Origin: Tessaracoccus flavus
Lineage (GTDB): Bacteria > Actinomycetota > Actinomycetes > Propionibacteriales > Propionibacteriaceae
Length of the DNA stretch: 64,000 nucleotides
Direction of reading: 5' to 3'
Assembly (NCBI RefSeq): GCF_001997295.1
Contig: NZ_CP019605.1
Span: 62,001 to 126,000 of the forward strand
The position numbers and the translations under genes are program-made. Numbering within the stretch: position 1 is the first letter of the stretch; each line of letters starts with the position of its first letter. The notes beneath the pieces were generated by a model that searched no databases, was not told where the DNA came from, and was given only the letters and a program-made list of their open reading frames with translations. Positions 36,570-44,131 of this stretch are shown in pieces.

Positions 36570-37424
36570 GTGGCCAAGGTAGCTGAGAAGCCCACCCGCC
36601 GGGTGTACACCCCGCACAAGGCTGGGCTCCCGCCTCTGGGCGATTACTTCGGGGAACTGTGGCGCCGGCTGGACTTCGCCAAGGAACTGAGCGACACCAA
36701 CATGCGTGCCGCCAACACCAACACTGTGCTCGGCCAGGCCTGGCTGGTCGTCAACCCGCTCCTGCTCGCGGTGGTCTACTACCTGCTCATCGTCATCGTC
36801 GGCCGCGGCCAGGGCGCCGACTTCGGCCAGATCACCGGCGGGTTGTTCCTGTACTTCTTCATGTCGGGAGTCGTGACGGCGTGTGCGACGTCGGTGACCA
36901 ACGCCGGGTCGCTCATCCTCAACATGAACTTCCCCAAGTACCTGCTGATCCTCTCGAACCTGTACCTCGCGCTTCGCCGCTTCGTCCCGACTTTGGTGGT
37001 GTACGCGATCATCCACGTGGCGTACCAGAAGCCGATCACCTGGCACCTGCTGTGGGTGCCGGTCGTCATCATGCTGATGAGTCTCTTCGCGGCCGGCCTC
37101 GGCGCGATGACGGCGACGTGGCACGTGTACTTCCGCGACACCGCACAGTTCCTGCCGTACTTCATCCGCATCTGGATGTACATCTCCCCGGTGCTGTACT
37201 CGGCGGAGTTCTTCCTCGAGCACTTCGGTGACCGGACCATCGGGCAGGTCGCCCAGTACGTCAACCCGTTGTTCGGACTGTTCGGGGTCTGGTCCGACGC
37301 CCTGAACGGCAACCCGGTGCAGGGCAAGTTCATCGCCCTGGCGGTGGGCTGGAGCCTCGGCGTCTTCCTCATCGGGTCGATCTACTTCATCTCGAGGGAG
37401 CGTGATTTCGCTGTCCGCCTCTGA
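36570..37424 (+). CDS. ABC-2 polysaccharide exporter, permease
   Basis: A 284-aa integral membrane protein of the Wzm/TagG type with six hydrophobic segments (LLLAVVYYLLIVIVGRG; GLFLYFFMSGVVTACA; VPVVIMLMSLFAAGLGAMTA; and others). RAANTNTVLGQAWLVVNPLL is the typical entry. It would form the channel that carries an undecaprenyl-linked glycan across the membrane with the ATPase encoded next. GTG start at 36570 directly after the previous stop. The 3' end overlaps the ATPase start by 23 bp. Confidence 0.92.
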   Translation: MAKVAEKPTRRVYTPHKAGLPPLGDYFGELWRRLDFAKELSDTNMRAANTNTVLGQAWLVVNPLLLAVVYYLLIVIVGRGQGADFGQITGGLFLYFFMSGVVTACATSVTNAGSLILNMNFPKYLLILSNLYLALRRFVPTLVVYAIIHVAYQKPITWHLLWVPVVIMLMSLFAAGLGAMTATWHVYFRDTAQFLPYFIRIWMYISPVLYSAEFFLEHFGDRTIGQVAQYVNPLFGLFGVWSDALNGNPVQGKFIALAVGWSLGVFLIGSIYFISRERDFAVRL

Positions 37425-38271
37425 TCCCCACTTCCTGGAGCGCGACCCCGGTGCCGCCGAGCCTGTGGCCGACGCCTCCGTCGACCCCTCGATCACGCAC
37501 GTCGATCCGGCCATCATCGTCGACGACCTCCACATCACGTACAAGGTCAACCTCGAACGCAAGAACTCCCTGAAGAACGCCCTGGTCAAGGGCATGAAGG
37601 GCGAGAAGGTCAACTACCGCGAGGTCCGCGCCCTGCGGGGCGTGACCTTCGACGTGCCCAAGGGCCAGTGCACGGGTGTCATCGGCGCCAACGGGGCAGG
37701 CAAGTCGACGCTCATGCGCGCGGTGGCCGGCATCCTCCCGCCGACGAAGGGCCGCATCGAGATCGACGGGAAGGTCTCCACCCTCCTGGCGCTCGGCGTC
37801 GGGTTCAACACCGCCCTGACCGGCCGCGAGAACGTGGTGCTCGGCGGCCTCGCGGCCGGGCTGACGCGGGCCGAGGTGAAGGCGAAGTTCGACGAGATCG
37901 CCGCGTTCGCCGACCTCGGCGACTTCATCGACATGCCCATGCGCACCTACTCCTCGGGCATGTTCTCCCGGCTGGCCTTCTCGGTGTCGGTGCACATGGA
38001 GCCCGACATCCTCATCATCGACGAGGCCCTCTCGGCAGGTGACGCCAAGTTCAAGGAGCGCGCGGGCCAGAAGATGAGCGAGCTGATGGGTACGGCCGGC
38101 ACGATGCTGCTCGTCTCCCACGCCCTTGGCACCATCCAGGAGCTCTCCGACGAGGTGATCTGGCTGCACAAGGGCCGGCTCATCAAGCGGGGGGAGCCCA
38201 AGGAGATCTGCGACGCCTACCTCGAATTCCTCAAGGTCGGCGACGACTCGATTGTCATGGAGGACTTCTGA
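37402..38271 (+). CDS. ABC polysaccharide exporter, ATP-binding subunit
   Basis: A 289-aa Wzt/TagH-type ATPase. Walker A GANGAGKST (95-103), signature YSSGMFSRLAFSVS, Walker B DILIIDEAL and the H-loop LLVSHAL are all present. The N-terminal 40 residues precede the fold. It lacks the extra C-terminal glycan-binding domain of some Wzt proteins, suggesting export does not depend on a terminal modification. GTG start at 37402 with GAGGGAG. Its stop TGA is embedded in the proposed CTG start of the next gene. Confidence 0.93.
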   Translation: MISLSASDPHFLERDPGAAEPVADASVDPSITHVDPAIIVDDLHITYKVNLERKNSLKNALVKGMKGEKVNYREVRALRGVTFDVPKGQCTGVIGANGAGKSTLMRAVAGILPPTKGRIEIDGKVSTLLALGVGFNTALTGRENVVLGGLAAGLTRAEVKAKFDEIAAFADLGDFIDMPMRTYSSGMFSRLAFSVSVHMEPDILIIDEALSAGDAKFKERAGQKMSELMGTAGTMLLVSHALGTIQELSDEVIWLHKGRLIKRGEPKEICDAYLEFLKVGDDSIVMEDF

Positions 38272-39389
38272 GCGGCACCGTCGGCATCGTCACCACCGGG
38301 CACGACGTCGCCGACGCCCGCCTGCACCGCACCGTCGCGGCCCTTCGTCGTGCCGGCTGCGACGTCTGGGTGCGCGGCCTCGGCGATCCCGCCAAGGGCC
38401 CGGCCGGCGCGCGGATCTCGACTGCTCCGGCGGCCGGGAAGCTCCGGCGTGGCCTTCGCGCGCTCGTGTGGCCGCTTCGGGGGAAATGCGACGTGCTCAT
38501 CACGATCGATCCGGACACGTCACTGACGGCGTGGCTCAGGCCCGGACGGTGGGTGGCGGACGTCCACGAGGACTACCGCGAGCTGCTGCGCGACCGCTCG
38601 TGGGTGCCTGCACCGCTGCTGAGGGTGCTGCGGGCGGCGGTCTCGGCGCTCAACTGGATGATCTCGCGTGCCGACCTGGTGCTGGTGGCCGACGACCACG
38701 TCCCACCCATGGCTCCGCGCCGCTACGTGATGCGCAACGAGCCCGACGTCACCGTGCTCCCTGCGATGCCGGCACACACGTCGGAGCGCTCCGCGCCGTT
38801 CACCGCGATCTACATCGGCGACAACCGGGAGAGCCGCGGACTGAAGACGATGGTGGAGGCCGTCGCCGGCACCGCCGACGACGAGGGATTCTGGCGGCTT
38901 GACCTCGTTGGTCCCGTCGCAGCCGGCGACCGAGAGTGGTTCGAGGAGCGGATGTCGCGCCCCGACGCGCGCCACGTCACGTTCCACGACCGTCTCCCGC
39001 CCGGCGAGGCGTGGCGCATCGCCGAGCGCGCCGACGTCGGCCTCTGCCTGCTGGCCGACACCCCGGCCTTCCGCGACGCGATGCCGTCGAAGGTCTACGA
39101 GTACCTCGCGATGGGCCTACCGACGCTGGCCACGCCGCTCCCGCGCGTCCAGGCGCTCCTCGACGAGGTGGGCGCGGGCATGATCGTCGGCAGTGCCACC
39201 GCCGCCACGGACGCCCTGCGCCGCTTCGCCACCGACGACGCCGAGCGCGCCCGGCTGGTCGCCAACGCCCGCGCCGCCGGCCAGGCGCTCCGCGACAAGC
39301 CGAGCACCTACGACGAGGCCGCCCGCCGGATCGCCGCCCTCTGCACGTCTCCCTCGCCTGGAAGTGGACCCTCTCTTGACCCACTCTGA
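38268..39389 (+). CDS. Glycosyltransferase (GT4-like) with probable CTG start
   Basis: 373 aa if started at 38268. Homology to a GT-B N-terminus (GTVGIVTTGHDVADARLHRT) lies upstream of the first standard start codon (GTG 38370), yet no ATG, GTG or TTG precedes it in frame. A CTG at 38268 overlaps the exporter stop (CTGA) with GGAGG at 38259-38263 in front, the same 4-nt coupling seen elsewhere here. The C-terminal half has YIGDNRESRGLKTMVEAV and MPSKVYEYLAMGLPTLATPLPRVQALL. The last residues (TSPSPGSGPSLDPL) fall in repeat-like DNA and may not be original. Confidence 0.75.
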   Translation: MSGTVGIVTTGHDVADARLHRTVAALRRAGCDVWVRGLGDPAKGPAGARISTAPAAGKLRRGLRALVWPLRGKCDVLITIDPDTSLTAWLRPGRWVADVHEDYRELLRDRSWVPAPLLRVLRAAVSALNWMISRADLVLVADDHVPPMAPRRYVMRNEPDVTVLPAMPAHTSERSAPFTAIYIGDNRESRGLKTMVEAVAGTADDEGFWRLDLVGPVAAGDREWFEERMSRPDARHVTFHDRLPPGEAWRIAERADVGLCLLADTPAFRDAMPSKVYEYLAMGLPTLATPLPRVQALLDEVGAGMIVGSATAATDALRRFATDDAERARLVANARAAGQALRDKPSTYDEAARRIAALCTSPSPGSGPSLDPL

Positions 39390-39500
39390 AGGGGGCAATT
39401 TGGTGACATGTACGACCACAGTGGTCGTACATGTCGCTGAATGGCACCCCTCGGGACGTGCCCCTTCCCTCACCCACGGTGCCGGAACGGCGGCGAAGCT
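39390..39500 (+). repeat. 31-bp palindrome in a conserved block, copy P2
   Basis: Palindrome at 39405-39435 with the same 14-bp arms as P1 (GACATGTACGACCA) around CAG. The block GGTGACATG ... GGGACGTG ... CCCTCACCCACGG matches P1 in inverted orientation. It begins right after the glycosyltransferase stop. A short direct repeat (CACGTCT..CCTC.CCTGGAAGT) at 39344 and 39553 flanks it. Confidence 0.8.
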
Positions 39501-39640
39501 GACCGGGGGAGACGCAGTGGATCAGACAACGAGGAACGAGCATCCGGCCCACCACGTCTACCTCACCTGGAAGTCGGCCTTGAGCCGGGGTGAGGGTCAG
39601 GGCTCGGAACCTGGTAGCTGTGCCCGACGACATCCCTGAC

Positions 39641-39920
39641 GCCAACGGCTCCACCGCAACGCCAACGGCTCCCCCGGAACGCCAACGGTTTCACCGCAAC
39701 GCCAACGGTTTCACCGCAACGCCAACGGTTTCACCTACTCGCCCCCGGAACCCATCGACGCCCCCGAAATATCGGGGGCGTCGATGTTTATCGTCGGCGA
39801 GTTCCGATCTACGTTGGCGTTGCGGTCTCTTCGTTGGCATTGCGGTCTCTTCGTTGGCGTTCCGGTCTCTTCGTTGGCGTTCCGGTCTCTTCGTTGGCTT
39901 CCGGTCTTCTGCGTTGGCGT
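39641..39920. repeat. 20-bp-phased mirror array with central palindrome, copy C
   Basis: The most regular copy. Left boxes GCCAACGG begin at 39641, 39661, 39681, 39701 and 39721; the palindrome spans 39753-39786 (half CATCGACGCCCCCGA, 15-bp perfect arms, AATA centre; axis 39769.5); right boxes GTTGGC begin at 39813, 39833, 39853, 39873, 39893 and 39913. All periods are exactly 20 bp. The 12 bases between boxes are partly alike within an arm (TTTCACCGCAAC; GTTCCGGTCTCT). Confidence 0.92.
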
Positions 39921-39984
39921 TCGGCACCTCACACGGCGCACAGCTTCCCTCGGTCACGGTGCCGTCGCGGCCAAAAAGCTGAGT

Positions 39985-40104
39985 AGCGGCCGTGAGGGAC
40001 GAACGGCCGTTCCTCGCGCCCCACTCGGGGAGACGGAGGCGCGGTCGCTCGTTCCTCGTTCAGGGCGACGCTGGTTGGTCCTGAGCCTGTCAAGCTCAGG
40101 GACC
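39985..40104. repeat. Repeat fragments and short REP-like hairpin left of IS110
   Basis: Units CGGCCGTTCCTCG and CTCGGGGAGACG (about 40004-40060) resemble the 40-bp tandem at 23418. At 40077-40104 lies GGTCCTGAGC-CTGTCAA-GCTCAGGGACC, a hairpin built from the REP-like family. It directly abuts the IS110 end. Confidence 0.65.
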
Positions 40105-40117
40105 TAGATCGACGCTT

Positions 40118-41164
40118 CTATGTGTTGTCAAGTGGTGCGGTGAGGGTTCGGTAGATCTGTCTGGCGAGGTAGCGCTTGAGGCAGCGTCGGATTTCTTTGG
40201 GGGTTTTGCCTTCGGCTTCGCGTCTGGCGACGTAGGCCTTCGTGCGGGGGTCGTGGGACAGGCGGGTAGTGATGATTTGGTGCAGTGCCCAGTTGAGTCG
40301 TCGGTCTCCGCCGCGGTTGAGGCGGTGTCTGGTGGTGTTACCCGAGGACGCGGGGATCGGGCAGACACCGGCGAGTTTCGCGAACGCCGCCTCGGACCGT
40401 ACCCGGCCGGGGTGGGACCAGGCGGCGATGATCACCGCAGCGCTCACTGGGCCGACGCCGTAGATGTCGAGCAGCTGGGGGCTGTGACGGGCGGTCAGGT
40501 CAGCGAGTTGGCTCTTGTTGGCCGCCAGACGACGGTCGAGGTCGCCGATGTCGCGGGCGTGGGCGATGGCGATCTGGCGTTGGATGTGGAGCGGTTCCGG
40601 TTCGCGGCGGGGCCGCCAGCCGGCGATCTGGGTGATCTGGGTGGCGGTGAGAGGGCCGCGGGCGTCGATACCCAGGTCAGTGACCCGCAGCAGAGCGGTG
40701 AGCATGTTGATCAGCGCGGTGCGCTGATCGGTGTAATGCGCACGCAGCGTGCTCAACGCGGCGATCGCGTCACGTAGGTCACCGTGACGGCGGTGGTCAC
40801 GCAACGCGGTGTCCTCGAGGTCGATCACGCCGCGGGCGGCGCGCTGCGCATCGAGGGCGTCGGTTTTCCCGTCACGTCCCCGGTGGGGGGTGGGGGCCTC
40901 GACCACCCGGTAACCGTGCTCGGCCAACATGCCCGCCAGCTGCGCCCCGTAGCTGGAGGTCCCTTCGGCCGAGACCACGGTGTCACTGATCTCGCCTGCG
41001 GTGCGGCGACCGATCCAGTCGACCGCCCGTGCGAGTCCGGCTTGGTTGGTCGGGAACGTTTGCGTGTCGACCAGCCGCCCGCGGCTCAGGATCGCGAACG
41101 TGTGAGATCGCGCGTGGGTGTCGACGCCCACGACATAGGGATAGATGTCTGCAACGATGGTCAT
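40118..41164 (-). CDS. IS110 family DEDD transposase
   Basis: 348 aa, full length. The N-terminal RuvC-like DEDD domain shows VVGVDTHARSHTFAIL (D15), VVSAEGTSSYG and GRDGKTDALDAQRAARG. The C-terminal domain has IYGVGPVSAAVIIAAW and LAGVCPIPASSGNTTRHRLNRGGDRRLN, containing the serine used as nucleophile in this family. ATG at 41164. No frameshift or internal stop, so it may be active. The family is guided by a non-coding bridge RNA made from the element itself. Confidence 0.95.
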   Translation of the reverse strand: MTIVADIYPYVVGVDTHARSHTFAILSRGRLVDTQTFPTNQAGLARAVDWIGRRTAGEISDTVVSAEGTSSYGAQLAGMLAEHGYRVVEAPTPHRGRDGKTDALDAQRAARGVIDLEDTALRDHRRHGDLRDAIAALSTLRAHYTDQRTALINMLTALLRVTDLGIDARGPLTATQITQIAGWRPRREPEPLHIQRQIAIAHARDIGDLDRRLAANKSQLADLTARHSPQLLDIYGVGPVSAAVIIAAWSHPGRVRSEAAFAKLAGVCPIPASSGNTTRHRLNRGGDRRLNWALHQIITTRLSHDPRTKAYVARREAEGKTPKEIRRCLKRYLARQIYRTLTAPLDNT

Positions 41165-41450
41165 GGCGATGTGTGTCCCTTTCTCGATACCGTCGCCAGC
41201 TGGCGTCTGGTCCCGGGAAGAGTCACGACAAGGCAGACCTGTAATGGGTCACGATTGGACAAGCTTCTGATCAGGCCATTGAAGTGGGCCGGGCCAGGCG
41301 CCAGCCCCCACACCACAGCGGACAAGTCGAGAGGAAGACACACACCCAGTGAACATGTGGTCAGGTCCCTGACGGGTCACACCACGGCCCGGGTACTAAC
41401 ACCCAAACCCTGCCAGCCAGCCCCGGGCCAGCCAAGACCAACACTTACAG
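41165..41450 (-). ncRNA. Candidate IS110 bridge RNA region
   Basis: The non-coding segment upstream of an IS110 transposase is where the bridge (seek) RNA is encoded in characterised members. Here it has no plausible ORF and contains several short inverted segments. It holds CAGGTCCCTGA at 41362-41372, identical to the 11 bases across the element's right edge (41448-41458). A guide loop matching the insertion site is what bridge-RNA recognition predicts. Exact RNA ends cannot be placed by eye. Confidence 0.45.
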
Positions 41451-41605
41451 GTCCCTGAGCAGCTCGCGAGGAACGAGCGAGCGTCCGTCGAAGGGTAACG
41501 GCGTCGTGGCCTACCGCCGCCCCGACCACAAGGGCGGCGACCACAGTCACGGCCGTTACCCTTCGACAAGCTCAGGGGTCAGCAGGACAAGCTCAGGGAC
41601 CATAG
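41451..41605. repeat. REP-like intergenic element, copy right of IS110
   Basis: Begins GGTCCCTGAGCAG, then GTCCGTCGAAGGGTAACG, a GC-rich centre (CCCGACCACAAGGGCGGC) and GGCCGTTACCCTTCGACAAGC, ending GACAAGCTCAGGGACC. It is collinear with the copy at 50330 and inverted relative to that at 4577. It separates the IS element from the WecB gene. 41606-41650 carries the WecB leader and ribosome-binding site. Confidence 0.75.
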
Positions 41606-41650
41606 ACTGGGCCGGACGTCGGGCGGGAGCCCTGAGCCAGGAGGAACGCT

Positions 41651-42793
41651 TTGAAGAAGGTCATGGTCATCTACGGCACCCGTCCTGAGGCGGTGAAGAT
41701 GGCTCCGCTGATCCGGGCCCTCGAAGCGTCTGAGGTGCTGACGCCCATCGTCGTGAGCACCGGGCAGCACCGCGAGATGCTCGACCAGGTCAACAAGTGG
41801 TTCGGCATCACGCCCGACCTCGACCTGGGCGTCTTCAAGGCCGGCCAGTCGCTGACGGAGCTGGCTTCCCGCATCCTCGACAAGCTGCCGGAGGTGCTCC
41901 GCGACGCTCAGCCCGATGCGGTCGTCGTGCAGGGCGACACCACGACGGTCGCCGTCGGCGCGATCGCGTGCTTCTATCACGAGATCCCCGTGGTGCACCT
42001 CGAGGCGGGCCTGCGGTCGGGGAACCTGTTCTCTCCGTTCCCGGAGGAGGCCAACCGTCGACTCGCGGGCCAGGTGACGTCGCTGCACCTCGCGCCGACC
42101 ACCACGTCGCGCGACAACCTCCTGCGGGAGGGGATCGATCCGGCCACGATCGCAGTGGTGGGCAACACCGTCATCGACGCCCTCAACTGGTCGGCGGGGG
42201 AGTCGGTGGAGTTCGAGGACGAGCGGCTCGCCGAGGCGTCCTCCGCCGGGCGTCGGATGGTCCTGCTGACGACCCACCGCCGGGAGAACTGGGGCGAGCC
42301 GATGGGCGACATCGGCGCCGCGATCGCGGAGCTGGCCCGACGCTACCCCGAGACGCTGTTCGTGTTCCCGGCCCATAAGAACCCCGTCGTGCGCGACGTG
42401 TTGTACCCGCTGTTGGAGGGGCTGGAGAACGTGGTCATCGTCGAGCCGCTCGACTATCCCGAGTTCGTGCACGCCCAGAAGTGGGCCACCCTCATCCTGA
42501 CCGACTCGGGCGGCGTCCAGGAGGAGGCGCCGAGCTTCGGTAAGCCGGTCCTGGTGCTGCGGGAGAACACCGAGCGCCCCGAGGCTGTGGTGGCCGGCAC
42601 GGTGAAGCTCATCGGCACCGATCGGCAGCGGATCGTCGACGAGGCGGTGCGCCTACTCGACGACCGGGCGGCCTACGACGCGATGAGCCACGCGGTCAAC
42701 CCGTACGGTGACGGCAACGCCGCCGAACGCAGCGCGGCCGCGATCGCCCAGCTGCTCGAGGTCGGTGAACGGCTCCCCGACTTCGCCGGGTAG
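41651..42793 (+). CDS. wecB: UDP-N-acetylglucosamine 2-epimerase (non-hydrolysing)
   Basis: Interconverts UDP-GlcNAc and UDP-ManNAc; 380 aa. Family blocks: VMVIYGTRPEAVKMAPLI, STGQHREML, VQGDTTT, VHLEAGLRSG, FPEEANRRLAG, TTHRRENWGEPM and LTDSGGVQEEAPSFGKPVLVLRENTERPEA. TTG start at 41651 with AGGAGG at 41639-41644 (spacing 6). Convergent 3' end with the dehydrogenase gene (8 bp apart), which uses its product. A homologue of this fold, WbpI, acts on the diacetamido-uronate made by the wbp-like genes, so this enzyme could serve that step instead. Confidence 0.93.
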   Translation: MKKVMVIYGTRPEAVKMAPLIRALEASEVLTPIVVSTGQHREMLDQVNKWFGITPDLDLGVFKAGQSLTELASRILDKLPEVLRDAQPDAVVVQGDTTTVAVGAIACFYHEIPVVHLEAGLRSGNLFSPFPEEANRRLAGQVTSLHLAPTTTSRDNLLREGIDPATIAVVGNTVIDALNWSAGESVEFEDERLAEASSAGRRMVLLTTHRRENWGEPMGDIGAAIAELARRYPETLFVFPAHKNPVVRDVLYPLLEGLENVVIVEPLDYPEFVHAQKWATLILTDSGGVQEEAPSFGKPVLVLRENTERPEAVVAGTVKLIGTDRQRIVDEAVRLLDDRAAYDAMSHAVNPYGDGNAAERSAAAIAQLLEVGERLPDFAG

Positions 42794-42801
42794 AGGCGTC
42801 G

Positions 42802-44028
42802 TCAGCGGTAGAGGCCGCGGGTGTCGATGAGAGTCTTGCCCTCGAGGAGCGAGCGGTCGAGGCTCTTGAAGGCGGTGTGGTCCACGAGGACGAGCACGAC
42901 GTCCGCCTCGCGCACCGCTGCCTCCGTGGCTACCAACGACACGTTGGGGTGTCCTGCGAGCTTGGCCGGAAGCTCGTCGACGTGGGGCTCGACCGCCAGG
43001 ATCTGGGCCCCTGGCAGCTCTGCGCTCAGCCGCTCCGTGATGGCGAGCGCGGGCGACTCGCGCAGGTCGTCGATGTTCGGCTTGAACGCCAGGCCGAGCG
43101 CCGCGATCTTCGGCGAGTCGACGCCGTCGATGGCGGCCTTCACCTTGTCCATGACGAAGTCCGGCTTGGCGTCGTTGACCTCGCGGGCGGTGCGGATGAG
43201 GTTCGAGAGCGTCGGGGTGGAGGAGACGATGAACCAGGGGTCGACGGCGATGCAGTGGCCGCCGACGCCGGGGCCGGGCTGCAGGATGTTGACGCGCGGG
43301 TGGTGGTTGGCCAGCTCGATGAGCTCCCAGACGTCGATGCCGTGCTCGTCGGCGATGACCGACAGCTCGTTGGCGAAGGCGATGTTGACGTCGCGGAACG
43401 AGTTCTCCACGAGCTTTGCCATCTCGGCGGTCTTCGCGTCGGTGAGGAGGATCTCGCCCTCGCAGAACACGCGGTAGAGCTCCGCGGCAACCTGTGCGGC
43501 CTCCGGCGTCAGCCCGCCGACGATGCGGTCGTTGATGACGAGCTCGACCATCACGCGGCCGGGGAGCACCCGCTCGGGGCAGTGGGCGAACTTGAGGTCC
43601 GCGTCGGCCAGTTCGGGGCGCTCCTCGGCCACGATCGAGGCCATGAACTCGGTGGCCCCGGGCGGCGAGGTGGATTCGAGGATCAGCAGCTCGTTACCGC
43701 TCAGGTGCGGCGCCACTGCCCGCGTTGCCGACTCGATGTAGGACAGATCGGCCTCGTGCCCGTCCTTGAACGGCGTCGGCACGGCGATGATGAAGGCCTT
43801 GGCCGGCACCGGATCGCCGGAGGCGGTCAGCTTGCCGGCCGCGACGGCGCGCTGGACGTAGCCACCCAGATCGGGCTCGACGAACGGCACCTTGCCCGCG
43901 TTGATCGCGTCGACGGTGCGTGGACTCACGTCCACGCCGTGGACCCGCAGGCCCTTGTGCGCGAAGATCGCGGCGGTTGGCAGGCCGATGTAGCCGAGGC
44001 CGACTACGCAGACGTCGGGTTGGGACAC
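42802..44028 (-). CDS. wecC: UDP-N-acetyl-D-mannosamine dehydrogenase
   Basis: Oxidises UDP-ManNAc to UDP-ManNAc-uronate. 408 aa from GTG 44028. NAD motif VCVVGLGYIGLPTAAIFA, catalytic cysteine C259 in GPGVGGHCIAVDPWF, and signature VNIAFANELSVIADEHGIDVWELIELAN typical of the WecC group. The open frame continues to 44184 but those 52 residues (many Arg/Pro) look non-coding; GGTGAAG lies just before 44028. It lies tail-to-tail with wecB, an unusual arrangement, since these genes are usually in tandem. Confidence 0.92.
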   Translation of the reverse strand: MSQPDVCVVGLGYIGLPTAAIFAHKGLRVHGVDVSPRTVDAINAGKVPFVEPDLGGYVQRAVAAGKLTASGDPVPAKAFIIAVPTPFKDGHEADLSYIESATRAVAPHLSGNELLILESTSPPGATEFMASIVAEERPELADADLKFAHCPERVLPGRVMVELVINDRIVGGLTPEAAQVAAELYRVFCEGEILLTDAKTAEMAKLVENSFRDVNIAFANELSVIADEHGIDVWELIELANHHPRVNILQPGPGVGGHCIAVDPWFIVSSTPTLSNLIRTAREVNDAKPDFVMDKVKAAIDGVDSPKIAALGLAFKPNIDDLRESPALAITERLSAELPGAQILAVEPHVDELPAKLAGHPNVSLVATEAAVREADVVLVLVDHTAFKSLDRSLLEGKTLIDTRGLYR

Positions 44029-44131
44029 GTCTTCACCATCTCTGTTCGTTGGACTGCCCCATCGGGGCTGAGCGACGTGCCGGATTCTACGCCATGGGTG
44101 CAGAGCGAGCCGCGACGCACGGCGAGAGCCG

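Larger units (their letters stand above)
40105..41450 (-). mobile_element. IS110 family insertion sequence
   Basis: About 1.35 kb. The transposase occupies most of it on the minus strand, with only a few bases after its stop and about 285 non-coding bases before its start, the layout of IS110 proper. The ends are approximate: GCTCAGGGACCT (40094-40105) and its exact inverse AGGTCCCTGAGC (41449-41460) border the element and belong to REP-like sequence on both sides. So it inserted within or between REP-like repeats. Known IS110 members such as IS621 also favour REP elements. Confidence 0.82.

Noticed and set aside
39193..39639. 148-aa open frame over the P2 block
   Set aside because: It mixes antisense-like Pro/Arg runs with repeat DNA and has no ribosome-binding site.
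39641..39920. CRISPR array
   Set aside because: Repeats are only 8-10 bp with 10-12 bp partly conserved linkers, the array is mirror-symmetric around a palindrome, and no cas gene is near.
40784..41458. 224-aa plus-strand frame across the IS110 leader
   Set aside because: Antisense to the transposase and then through the non-coding leader; composition is not protein-like.
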